A stretch of DNA of 64,000 nucleotides from assembly GCF_010015445.1 (NCBI RefSeq), contig NC_053114.1, forward strand, positions 32,506,079 through 32,570,078, given 5' to 3'. A model generated the notes under the pieces. The model made no database searches. It saw only the letters and a list, made by a program, of their open reading frames with translations, and was not told where the DNA came from. This DNA comes from Perca fluviatilis. Lineage: Eukaryota; Chordata; Actinopteri; Perciformes; Percidae. Positions within the stretch are counted from its first letter, which is position 1. Every line of letters begins with the position of its first letter. This document shows positions 12,591-23,773 of this stretch, in pieces. The translations under genes were made by a program, and so were the position numbers.

Positions 12591-12661
12591 ACTAGCCTCG
12601 CGATAACTGCCACCTGCAGTAGCCTACAGGTACTGTAGGTGGCAGTTGTCGCGAGGTTAGT
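12591..12661 (+). repeat. Near-perfect 31-bp hairpin inside the hAT relic
   Basis: Arms at 12591-12621 and 12631-12661 pair over 31 positions around a 9-nt loop. The three DNA mismatches all become G-U wobbles in RNA, so a transcript would fold into an unbroken stem. Confidence 0.85.
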
Positions 12662-12772
12662 GTGTGAGGTCAGATGATGAGTGACAACACAGGGAAAAAA
12701 AAGAAAAAAAAACAGACGGATGATGGACGCTACGACAGAGACGGTGCGCTGCCAAAACTTATGAAGGCTTAA

Positions 12773-12823
12773 CTATGCATTCCCCATAGCAATGCAAGTT
12801 CAGAAAGGGTGTTTAGCATGGTA
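12773..12823 (+). pseudogene. hAT transposase C-terminal dimerisation fragment
   Basis: The frame reads LCIPHSNASSERVFSMV, then a stop, then KI. The pattern PHSNA-x2-ERVFSMV is the conserved hAT C-terminal dimerisation motif (hATC). Everything upstream in the transposase, including the BED finger and RNase H-like core, is absent. The motif lies inside an element with hAT ends and an 8-bp duplication, which supports the call independently. It is a relic too short to act as a protein. Confidence 0.75.
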
Positions 12824-13505
12824 TGAAAGATTGTTACAGCCTTTCCCTGCATTCTTTCTCTAAACCCAACCATATCTATGTTTTTGTGTGTGATGCTGTT
12901 CTCGCAATAACACACAACGTGGCGACGCGAGCTGCGTGCATATAAAACGCACCGGTCCCCATGACTTCAATTGGAGCGCTCCGCGTATGTAATGCACGTA
13001 GAATTTCACTTTCGCGTACACATTGCACGGTAGAAACCCGTGTTATTTGTACGCTTTCGAGTGAGATCGGGTTGGAGAATAGGATGACGTTAGACAACAG
13101 AACTGTCTGCGCTCTACTCTCATGTAAAATTAACCACTCTGGCCCCGCCCACAAATACACTCCTTCCAAAACAGTCTTAAAGAATGCAAAGTCTGCAACA
13201 AATTTGTACAATAACTCACTAAAAGAGTAAAGAAAAGTTATGTGAAATGAAAAGAAAAACTGTAAAAGAAAAGCAATATGAAATGAAAAGAATGTGTGGA
13301 ATGAAAATAAAATGTAAATGTAAAGACAAGCAATGTTATAAATTGTAAATGTTTTCAGCATTCTGCATCAACTGGTGATTTTAGCTTTCTTGTACACCTG
13401 TCTTAAAATGTAAGGGATACTGGAGCTTGGTTGGGGTTGTGGGACTGCTCGCGGTGGGCGCTGGAAAATTTCCCTTATTTTCAAATCCAAAACTTGACAG
13501 GTATG

Positions 13506-13513
13506 ATAGGAAC
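13506..13513 (+). repeat. hAT target-site duplication, right
   Basis: ATAGGAAC, identical to 12403-12410. Confidence 0.85.
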
Positions 13514-15865
13514 AAAGCATCTCCCCTGTTCTTTCTGACCACGGTGAGACATCTGTAGCAGGAAAAGTTAACCCTCTCCTTGATTTCACGTTGTTTATGG
13601 AGGAGAACCAAGAAATGAGTCGGGGGAAATGCAAGCCACAGCTGAGAGACGTGCATCACCGCGACGTGTAGTTACATTTTGAAATGCAAGAAAAAGCCTT
13701 GGAATCTGAATTGAAAACGTTTACAAGCAAACAAATTTACAAAAAATAATGCCCATAACAGGTTCGAATATTAAGGGCTCCCCAATATTCGTTCGAATAT
13801 CATTATTTTTTTAGTTCGGAGTCAAAGCCCTAGTACTGAGTACAGGGTGCAGGACGAGAAAAGTCTGAGGGCATCGGTTGGACAGTGGAGAATTGCGATA
13901 AAGCTTAACAGAAATTCAGGGTCTTGGGGAAGTGGGAATATGGCTGGAAGCAGGGACAGAGAGGCAGAATGGACAAACAAACAACTGAATAACAGCCACA
14001 TGGCTGTAGACCCTTAGTCTTATTTATATTAGAATTGCATACATTAGTATAAAGATTATTAAAGAAATAGAGAGATTAAAGGTTTAAGAGAAAAAGAGTC
14101 AGAGAGATGGACATAATAGCAAGATAAAGGAGACAAAGGAAAAGATAATACAATAATATTAAAAATAATAATTCAGATAAAGTTGGCAGAAGTTCTCGTT
14201 ATACTTAAATGCTAAAATGTGTTTAAAAATCAGGTATTTTGAAAGTAAAGCTTGATTTATGGTTATGCGGAGGCTCCACGTAGAGCTTTCGACGTATACG
14301 TTAGTGGCCTGAAGTTTATACTTGTCCATTGGTGTGAACGTCGATCTGGAATAGGGGGGCCAGCATGTGTGCGTGGTAGAGAATGTGAGTGACAAAAATG
14401 TGAGTGAAAAAAAAACAAGTTAAATTAATAATGAATGTGATGTGTTTTATTTAGCAAAATTTAATTGTGTTGTTCTATCCAAAATTTACTATATTTCTAA
14501 GCAGATTTTCTATGCTGTATTCTGATAAAATCCCCTGTGCCCCCCCTGACTCATTATTGGTCCTCCCCCCCGTGCCACCCCACTTTAAAATCCTGGAATC
14601 GCCCCTGTGTAAAGGATGCAGAGTCTGGCTGGGTTCAGGTCTCAGGTTCATACTCAGCTACTGTATCTGGCACACATCATTGGAATGACAGGTATAAACA
14701 TTGCCATTTTGTATTGAAGATGATATGCAAACACTGATATATCAATCTAGGAGATAATGCTGACAATGTTAAATAAAATAATCGCTAAATTATCCAGAAT
14801 TTGTGTACAACCCTGTTTCATTGTCATTCCCACCAGCAGACATCAGGAAGTAAACATGAGTACATCTTTACACATCCCTTCTATGCCCCATGTGCATCCA
14901 TGTGCATACCTCTATTACTATTTGTGTAGGTGCATACATGTGGATTAGTGTATTAGTGTGCCATGACTTTCGAAGCTATACTGTTAGTGTAGCAGTGGAC
15001 AGCAGTGATGTATTGATACAGAAAACGAAGAAACTAACACTCTCACTGCATTCCTTTATCTCAATCCAGGAACACCAATTCCCTACCACACCTCTTCAAA
15101 TAGCCACTTTACCTCGATGAATTGGGTTCAAGTGCAATCTTGGTTATTGTCAGATGTAGTTTAGGGGCTATTTCTTAATGGTGCACCCATTGCTCTCTGT
15201 CCTGTTTTCTCTCTTCAAGTCGTTCCATTCCTTATTGGATAGCGCAATGTCCTCCTGCTGGGGAGAGAAATGTTTTCCTTATGTACTTCAGGGCAGCTAC
15301 AAGGGTGTTAAGTGCTGTCAAAACAAGCTTGCTTGTAAGAAAGAAGTGAAGGTAAATCAAAGGAAAAGGAAGAGAGCCACAGAATGACATCTTAACTCTG
15401 AAAGGCAGCAGCCACGATGGATCACTCGCAGCATTTTCCTTTAAATCACACGGAAACATCTCGTTACCAAGAAATGACTCAATAAAGTTTGACCCTCGTC
15501 CCATTTTTTTCAGCTGTTTCCACATTCCATCACTCAAAAATTGTCCAATTTATCATCCAGTTTTTAATAAAATAAAAAAGAGGACCGTTTGACATGGACA
15601 AGATGATGGTGCTTTGTTTGCCTCATTGCCAACTAAACCACTTTAAAGATAAAAAATGTGACACATTAACAACGTCCATAAATACACATTTGTATTGCAT
15701 TGTTTAATGTTGACGAATTTTAAGAGATTATAACATTTGATTAAATTAATCTACTCTTCCAGTAGGAAATCAAAACCAATTTAAATCCTGGGACGATTGA
15801 TTAAAAATTTGTTTTTGTGAAATCTCAAATTGATGTTTTTCTTTCACCTTCCTTCGCTCAGTCAT
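13514..15865. other. Unassigned stretch with fragments of old DNA elements
   Basis: Around 13760-13835 there is a minus-strand element end beginning TAGGGCTTTGACTCCG, followed by repeated TTCGAATAT motifs, like ends of fish hAT elements. Around 14248-14355 a short CpG-bearing block starting AAGCTTGATTTATGG looks like another element end. Around 14530-14612 a C-rich segment ends in GAATCGCCCCTG, again like a hAT end on the minus strand. I could not find partners for these ends, and no gene is visible. Confidence 0.3.
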
Positions 15866-15869
15866 GTAA

Positions 15870-16220
15870 AGGTGCCGTAGGTAGGATTGCAAAGATCCAG
15901 GACTTCTCAGTCCCTCCCCCCCCTTTCTGCTAAAGCCCAAAACCGTCTCCTAAGCCCCTCCCCCCACAAGGGAGAATGAATGCGTGTGCATGAGCAGTGA
16001 TGGGCACACGCAATTAGACACCTCCCCAACCGGGATTGATTGGTGCATCTGAACAGGGAGCTGTGGATTTTTGCAAATCACACTACAGGCTGTAGGTGGT
16101 GCCAGAGGAGCCAGATTATTTTTTTTTTATTACCTGCTTCATGTAGTTCTACTCGAACATAGGATCAGTTTCTGTAAATAAGACAGAAAGTTTGTTTTAT
16201 AAGTCTTACCTACTACACCT
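15870..16220 (+). mobile_element. TTAA-type MITE, family B, copy 2
   Basis: It begins AGGTGCCGTAGGTAGGATTG and ends CTTACCTACTACACCT. This copy is inverted and longer (351 bp) relative to the one at 7561-7859. The flanks are GTAA and TTTA, each one change from TTAA, so the target duplication appears decayed. No coding capacity. Confidence 0.65.
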
Positions 16221-16224
16221 TTTA

Positions 16225-17183
16225 TTCCTTAAGGTATTTTGCATATTCATGCTTGAACACATTATCTTTACTATCCCAAGAACAAGAGAAGACGCATGCA
16301 TACTGCAATCTAACTATGTATGCTATACCTCTTATAAGACTACACCAGTATTGATGATAGGTATGCACATTTTAGACAATTCCTGTGATTGATGATTAAT
16401 TATTAACTAATGTACTCTTTCTTTGCCAGTGACTTTTTCTTTTCTTTTTTTCTGAGGATGAGAGAGGTTTTCTGACGCTGAGGCCATTTCGTTTGAGTCT
16501 GACACCTGAGTCTGAGATCTGAGGATGTCCTAAAATGAACACCGTACTAATGAGTAATCAATAGCCTTTAAGGTAAACTCCATTACAGGGTACCAGCAAA
16601 AAGGCTTCAGGAATGTATATGGCCCACATTATAAAAAAAAAATAAAAAATAGACATGTGAAGGGTAAGGGCAGCATTTGTTTGGACAGAAGTTATTTTGA
16701 AGAATGCGTTATTATAATTTTAAACTTTTACTATTTAAAACTACATAACCTCACTAACAGGGCACCTCATTGACATGCAGATGTACATAAAGCAGCTGTA
16801 GAGAGAAATACCGCACATTCTTAGGTTTCTGGGCAATGGACGCATTCTAGCTTAAATGTTTTTAAATGTTCAATGCCAATATTTTCAAAAACAATATGTA
16901 GAATATTTTGTATAGCAACCAGAGGTTAGGTAAGATTTTGCAATTGTCCAATATCAACTTTCTGTCTGCCAATAGGGTTGTAGATTTGATGACCACCCTC
17001 ACTACACAGCCACATCTGGAGCCTTTGACCAACTCTCTCCACTGCAGGGATCTAATTTGTCTCCAGTTTCAGCTCTGGATAACAAGCGGAAAGCTGTCAA
17101 CAGGCCCTGCTGGCAGTGACCGCTCGGTGTGACCCTCTGAGGATGGCTGTGTGTCTGGCCTGCTCTTCTTTCTGATTGACATC

Positions 17184-17235
<52 letters not shown>

Positions 17236-18774
17236 GAGAGAGAGGACAAGAGTGATAGTGTGAGAAAGTGGGAAAAAAGAGGGAGAGAGAGAGAGATTGA
17301 GAATGTGTGCGAGAAAAAAGGATGACAGGTGGAGACCGTAAGAAAGACTAAGTCACTGTCGAAGAAAGAGTATGTCTTTAAAAAGTGAGGGAGAAAGACT
17401 GAGCAAGAAAATAACCATCAAAGAAAATGTGTGTACGCAAACCACAAGGGCTAATATGTAGATACCGGCAGAAGGCAAATACTGGGTAACCTGAAAACAA
17501 CTCCATTAGAAAAGAGAACAAAGAAATGTATTTAATTCGCTATCAATTTATCAAGTATCAGCTGTATGGAAAATAATGAGTCAAAGCTGCCACTGTGCAG
17601 AAGTCTCAAGATATATCAGGGCCATTTTTTTTGCTGGAAATGGGCTCTACCACATCAAGAACCAAAATGAAACTGGTGTTTAAGACCATTTCCTTCCCTC
17701 AATCTTCTTTCCGTGACATCTAGTGAAAAATGAGAATCATAAGCTCTGGCGCAGTGCCCTCTGTTAAATATGGGCCATTGCCTTTTAAGCAGAATATTAA
17801 AAAGCTCAGTGGCTCTACAGAGTCCCATAAAAGTTCTTGTTGAAGTATCTGACAATAACTCTATAACATGCTAAGTTGCCTACAGTTTCTGGACTGGGAG
17901 AGGCAGTTTATGAGCAGACTTAGGAAAAAAAAAAAATCTGTTACTGGATGCAGCAATCATATCTAACATGGATTTCCTTTAACCATCCTGTTGTCCTCGG
18001 GTCAAATTTGAGCCACTTTCAAAGTTTCTTTCAACCAAATTGTCAAAGAAAAATAATAATGGATGGTTCAATACAACGCTATTCACAAGTGACACCCAAA
18101 TCAGTTCACTACTTTCATTGAATTTGGGTGTTTTTTTCAATTTTATAGCATTTAAAAAAAAAATTGGTAAAAGAATGTAAAAAAAAAAAACTACGGGAAA
18201 TGCAACAAAAGCGAATAATTTCTAATAAATCCCCTTCAAAAAAAAAAGGTACAGAGAATTCCTTGTTACAGCAATAGAATTTCCTTTTCTAGTGTACTCC
18301 ATCTAAAACATCTCCTGACATTTCGATGTGCTGCTTCCTCCCCTCATCAAACATCACTGGGTCCCCATACTTTTATAAGAAGGAAAATACACTTTTTAAT
18401 TGTTTCTTATAAACGAACACCATTTGAAAAAAAGAAAAGCAAGATTTAGGTAAAAATGACAAAAAGTCTAACATTCTAAAAAAGACAATTTGAAGGATAG
18501 TGGGGTTTTACAAAATATTGAGGACCTTTGCTTTAAGGCCAATTCTCACAATATTTCAGAACGAGACTTCTCCTTGAGCAATACTTTTAGACAAATCATC
18601 AAACAGACTGAATCAAGCGAAAGGTCAAGAAATACATTTTATTTCTCTGTAGGGTTCTTTTCATATAATGTCAGACACTTTTGCCCCAAAAGATTACATT
18701 GCAGTCTGTTTCATGGCTGTAGGGCTCTTGCTCAATACTGGATCAATTTCATAAATTGTTGGCCCTATTAGTCA
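16225..18774. other. Unassigned stretch with an AG microsatellite
   Basis: Apart from the AG repeat at 17189-17232 and a purine-rich tract following it to about 17420, nothing is assignable. Several short A runs occur at 17920-18250. Confidence 0.45.
17189..17232 (+). repeat. (AG)n microsatellite
   Basis: About 22 AG units, followed by interrupted AG and GAGA sequence to about 17295. Confidence 0.95.
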
Positions 18775-19625
18775 CTGCCTTATTTAGTTTGGTTGAATCG
18801 CACTAGAGTTCGTTTGCCCCCTTGGTGCAGTTTGTTTGGGAAGATGAGAACGCAGCAATCGCACTCGCATGCGCACAAAAAGCGGACCAAACAAGCGTAC
18901 CGAGACCTCCATGACTCTGGAGCGGTTTGTTTGTGGTGAGAACGTGATCCAACCTCAAACCGCACCAATTGCTGTATGTGTACTCAACAAGTGTGAGCCA
19001 AATGTCTCCTGTAGTCAGGCGTGCTTTGCAATCTGCCATGCAGCAGAACATACAAACTGTAGCAGCTTGCAATGTTTCTCTCACAGAAAAAAACTCAAGC
19101 TCGCTGTCACTCGAGCAGGGGCGTCAGACTGGGGGGGAAAAGGGGACTGAGTACCCAGGACCCTCATGTGAGTAGGGCCCAAAAAGATGCTAGAATGAAT
19201 AGCTGTGGATGAAGGGAGGGGCCCATAGAAAATGCCTTTCTATTCAGAATTTTGTGCTACACCCCTGAACTCGAGTCTCTGTGGTCAAACCAGCCGCCGC
19301 CAATCTTGGAGACAGACACCAGCAGAGCAGAGTGAGCAGAGCAGACGTAGAAAAAATGTGAATCAATGAAATGAGCTGGTTTGACCATGGCGATGCAAGA
19401 AATATGCATTAGTCTAGAACACAGGTCCTTCTTCCTGTATTTACTTTGGTGCTCCTGCCCCAGACACATCCAAACCAATAAGCGGAGTGAACGTTCTTGC
19501 GTGGTTTGTAATGACGCATTTTGGTACACTTGGATTTTCCAGGTGTGAAACGAAACCGAACCAAGGGGAAACCGCTCTAAGTTTACAAACCCATCAACTG
19601 ATTTGGGCCAAAGCAAATGCCCTTA
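18775..19625 (+). mobile_element. hAT-type MITE, copy 1, carrying a nested MITE
   Basis: This block matches 52808-53538 along most of its length, for example at CAAACAAGCGTACCGAGACC and at CTCCTGTAGTCAGG. Its outer inverted ends, seen in the other copy as GACGCTTTCACACCTG, are lost here on both sides. A 152-bp element (19116-19267) is inserted in it and is absent from the other copy, which proves nesting. No coding capacity. Confidence 0.7.
19116..19267 (-). mobile_element. Short hAT-type MITE, copy 1 (nested)
   Basis: The 152-bp element starts CAGGGGCGTCAGAC and ends GTGCTACACCCCTG. It is flanked by CACTCGAG (19108-19115) and AACTCGAG (19268-19275), an 8-bp duplication with one change. A second copy in opposite orientation is at 54102-54258 with a perfect 8-bp duplication. 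It is inserted in the MITE spanning 18775-19625. Confidence 0.8.
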
Positions 19626-21258
19626 GGGACAAAAACATGGGAACATAGGGTCCAGGTTGAAAAATACAGAAGTTTTCCCTTTACAATAAGTAAGAGGGAA
19701 AAGTGGGGTGATGCAATAGAATAACTTTTTCAGAGAGAAAACAGCATACTTCAAGATGGCTATCTAGCTGCTGTGGCTGAATATGTATCGACATGTTGAA
19801 TAACTTCACTATCAAGCGTATCATCAGACTGCAGTTGTGTGAATCACGATAAAGCCATTCTGCCCTTTTCACCAAAGCAAAGAAGATAATGTCCACATCC
19901 CAAAGCTACTGCTTTAGTACTGAAGACTGTCACTCAAAACTGGGTTAAGGAGCTATTCAGAAGAGATTTAGGTTTTTTTTAAGATTGTAAAAGGTAAAAT
20001 ATTATCTAAAAAGTAGACAGACAGACAGACAGATAGATAGCATTGGAGGGAGAGAATCAGAGGTTTTCCCTTCCTAATTCTCTCTGTATGAAAGGGACGA
20101 CTTAAGCAGTCAAAATGATGCTTTAGTGATGGTTTCATTAAAATAAATTGCTCACATATTTTCATTATTTTAAGTGGTCTCCCTCAGGTTTGAACTTTCA
20201 GCACACCGACACATTTCCTTTTGTCACCCGCTCTGTTTTTTGTAGATGAAGCAGCGTCTTCTGATTAAACAGCTGGCAACCTCACATTTATTAATAGGGA
20301 CACTTTACACCACTATAACTGAGGTCGATGCTAGTTTGCAGTATGCTGGGGCTTTTGAACTGATGCAGTGATTGGAAAAAATGTATTTCATCAGGTCCAT
20401 AAGACACCATATGAGGAATGCAGGTACAGTAAGTGTCTGGCAGTGATCCATTAAGTGTCTATCACACTTCTGGTATTGGCTAAATATTTAGATTAAACAA
20501 CTTTATACACTCAGTTTAATCCTTTAATTATACTGTACATCAATTTACAGTATTGAAATGACTTTACAGGACTGCGTGTGCAGTCTGGATGTGCATATTC
20601 GTCTCGGTGGCTAGCTCTGCGCAAAGAAGCGCTTTGCAGCGTCTCTCCAAACAACAGTAGCTGTAAATCTATAATCAGAGCTAGAAAATTCAAATAAGGG
20701 ATGACCACCTGATATTATCTGAATGCAGATTACATTAATTTTCAGTCTACACACTTCTACTTAACGTCGTCTTTTTCTCCTTTTCTCATCATCATCTCTC
20801 TCTCCTTCCTCAAATCTCTGTCCAGTCTTCCAGTCTTATTTTTTCTGCCCTCTCTAGCATCTGCTTAATAATCACTTCAACAATGGCTGATTACAAGAGA
20901 AAAATCATCCCTGATCTAAAACAGAGCACATGAATAATTTCTAGATGTTTGTTTGGTCTCTGAGACGTGTCATCTGTCTGATGTTGTGTGACAGTGTAGC
21001 ATTTTGTGATTTTTGTTTACTGTCTGTCCTGTGGGAGGGGACAACACTTTTTTTCACAGATCAGAGGGAGATGTAATCTCACAGCAGAACTGCTCCAGTC
21101 GGCAAAGGCTTGCATGCATGTTTTTCTATGAGTGCATATGTTTGTGTGTCTGAGTAACATCTCATAGCTTTGCAGCAATACTGGTCAGCATGCAAGCTGT
21201 CCCTAAAAATAATTTCTTATCAGTCATAGGGACAGATACATCCCCTGCTGCTGCTCTT

Positions 21259-21337
<79 letters not shown>

Positions 21338-22900
21338 AATTAGTCCTTCAAGAATCTGTATCACTCTTATAAATCATAGCATTAGTCTATTTTTTTAGAT
21401 GGTTTTCCTGTAGTGCCCACATCCTGGCGACAACGGCTCTTTGATATTCTGTTGTTCCAGGCCGAATCAGAAATTAGCCGCCATGCCAGATTCTTTTGGC
21501 AGAAATGTTGTGGCAAGAGATGAGGGAGAAAACATAGCGAGAGAGAAAACACAAATGATGGAGAAAAAAGATAAGCAAAAAAATGGATAACAGTAGGAGG
21601 GGGTTACAGTATATAACAAGCAGGATATGGTGGTTGTCAGATCAGACAACGGGTGTTCGGAGAGACAAGAGAAAAAGCCAATAAAGAAAGATCATGTATA
21701 GTGTACGGCATTAATAACCATGAATGCTAAGGTGGCTGGTTTGAATCCTTGATTTTTTTAATTAAGTTTAAATAGGGCAGTTTTTTTTTTGCCTAGCAAT
21801 GATGTGCAATATACTCCCAAACACTCCAGTGGGACAGGTCACTGACCAACATGGTGATTTCAAAATAAGTGTGTATGTGGCAAAAATTAAACTTACACTT
21901 CACTGCATGGTTGATAAAATAATGGCCACTTTATCAGGAGAACAGGAGTGTGAGTGCTCAGCTGTTCGTCTGGCATTCCTCATAGTGTTTGCTGTCACAT
22001 CATAGCCTTGGTAAGCAGATGTAAATCTAGTATAATGTGACTGGTTTGTGTATTATATTATCCAGCATGAATTATGAGCCAACACCGCACTCAGTCAGCC
22101 CAGAGCAAAAGACAGATGGATGGGTCAGAGCGAAGATTTAAATGTTGGTCCTGGAGGGATTGGTGCATTACTCAGCATGATTATAAAGACAAGCATGCAC
22201 AGGCATGCAACACACAAGCACACACACAGCGAAAACACACACCGACCCATCTCTCTCACACACACTTCACAACCATGTGCATTCACACACAAGAATGATG
22301 AAATTGGTTATGATTGGCTTTGCCCCCTTGTAAATCCAGGTGGCACGGGGCTGCCTCCATTTTTGAGCTTTTCTAATAATGTTGGTCTTACCTAAACCTT
22401 ATTGAGTGCACTCGGGTCTTCGCAGCAAATAAAAGACAACCTCTAGCCCATCAATGTCGTTGTTTTTCATTTCCCCTCTGCTATAGCCTTTGATTAATAT
22501 TACTCACTACTGTAGACTGCCACTGGAGGTTCACCACAAATTGAGCCACACAAAGGATTAACTGGATAGGGATGGGGCACAACAGGCCTTTTGGAAGTTG
22601 AAGTTAAGGTGCTCTACTGGTCAAATCTAAGGCACATGCCCTATCCTATAGAAGTTCATGGAAGTGTAATACATTCACTTGAGGAAAAAAATATTTCCCC
22701 TGTCTTTTTTAATTAATTAGATAATTATCTCATAAATTGAGATTAATGTTCATGAAAACAAAATAGCTTTCTTTATAAATAACGAGGTACCTCCAAATCC
22801 TGTGAAAAGCTCTCATCTAGTAATAAGTAATAAGTCATTAGTATCATCAGTAATTAATGATTAATGAATGAGAGCAAAGGAGGTTGCACGGTGGCCACTT
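19626..22900. other. Unassigned stretch with simple repeats
   Basis: Contents are a short AGAC/AGAT run at about 20013-20040 and a long AC repeat at 21261-21336. I see no element ends or gene motifs. Confidence 0.45.
21261..21336 (+). repeat. (AC)n microsatellite
   Basis: 38 uninterrupted AC units, the longest dinucleotide tract in the window. An open frame through it encodes poly-TH and is not a gene. Confidence 0.95.
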
Positions 22901-22929
22901 TAAAACTAGACTGCGGTGGAAATTTTAAT

Positions 22930-23773
22930 CATGTGACCGACGTTGACGATGTGGAATAGAACTAGTTTAAGTGGTTATATGTAACTTTCAGTTTGTGTTG
23001 ATTCTAGCGTCCACTTTGGACAAAAGCGGTAGTGTTTTTACCACAACTGCTTTATTGCCCACTGTAGATTACTGAGTTAGCTTTACTGGGAGGTCATATA
23101 GTCGCGATGAATGTTTTGCTCAGAAAGAAAATCATTAATTTACAATAAAAGAATAAGTTACAGATGCATCTTTGCATTTCAAGTGTTGCATATGGTAACT
23201 TAGCCTACTTTGGATGTCTTGTGAGCTAAAGCAGGTATCACTGTCACTGTGTTACAAGCCAAAGTATTAATACAGCGCATTTTATGAAACCCACGGACGC
23301 TTTACACAAGTAACGTTACAAGGGGACAAGGGAAAAGAAAATAGTGAATTAAATAAAAATAAACTGACTCGCGTTTTCGCCAGTTGTCTTTCACTTTCCC
23401 TTTCAGATTTTAGTTCTTTGTTTAATTTCCTTTTTTTCTGCGATGGTCCTGCCCCAGTATCAGCCATAACTACATCAGATAACTTCTAAAATAACATTAA
23501 AATACAAGTAGGCCAATATAACAAAATCTGGATATGCTAACACAGGCTTTTCCGGTGTTACAAAGAAATCTGTGACCCGTCAGAATGTGATTTTAGTGCC
23601 AATAATTTACTTCCGCTGTTATTTTGGTGAAAATAACTCAAAAGTAACGCAAAAGTAGTGTAAAGTATTACAATTTAGAGACAGTAATATTGTAATATAA
23701 CTATTTACTCTCAAATGACAGTAACTAGTAATCTATAATGTATTACATTTTGGAAACAACTTGCCCAACACTG
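22930..23773 (-). mobile_element. 5' end of a hAT-like element (truncated)
   Basis: Read on the minus strand, the right boundary begins CAGTGTTGGGCAAGTTGT and continues with AATACATTATAGATTACT, the familiar end of a very common fish hAT-like element. About 300 bp inside, a short minus-strand coding start (23282-23467) follows. I find no matching second end, so the other side is truncated. The left limit given is a guess. Confidence 0.5.
23282..23467 (-). pseudogene. Transposon-encoded basic N-terminal fragment
   Basis: The minus-strand frame starts MADTGAGPSQKKRK and continues with a charged KELKSERESERQLAKTRV-like segment before degenerating. I recall similar starts, basic and followed by a KTRVN motif, in fish transposon-encoded proteins, but cannot name the domain. 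Its place just inside a recognisable element end supports a transposon origin. The frame after KTRV looks like chance sequence. Confidence 0.35.

Larger units (their letters stand above)
12411..13505 (+). mobile_element. hAT transposon relic
   Basis: The ends are inverted copies, CATACCTGTCAAGT on the left and ACTTGACAGGTATG on the right, with a perfect 8-bp duplication (ATAGGAAC) on both sides. Both are diagnostic of hAT elements. After a leader built on repeated CCCGTATTTTA motifs there is a strong hairpin (12591-12661) and then the C-terminal end of a hAT transposase (12773-12823) on the plus strand. The remaining 680 bp does not continue the transposase. It includes a CpG-rich block around 12900-13090 and may hold a further inserted repeat. 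A 161-codon minus-strand open frame (12876-13361) has no recognisable motif. Confidence 0.85.

Noticed and set aside
12876..13361. 161-codon minus-strand open frame in the hAT relic
   Set aside because: Phe/Ser-rich first half from a low-complexity AAATG/AAAG tract, no motif, and no hAT transposase similarity on that strand.
21735..21750. GGTTTGAATCC as a tRNA or SINE B box
   Set aside because: No A box at the right distance upstream and no tRNA-like fold or SINE body.
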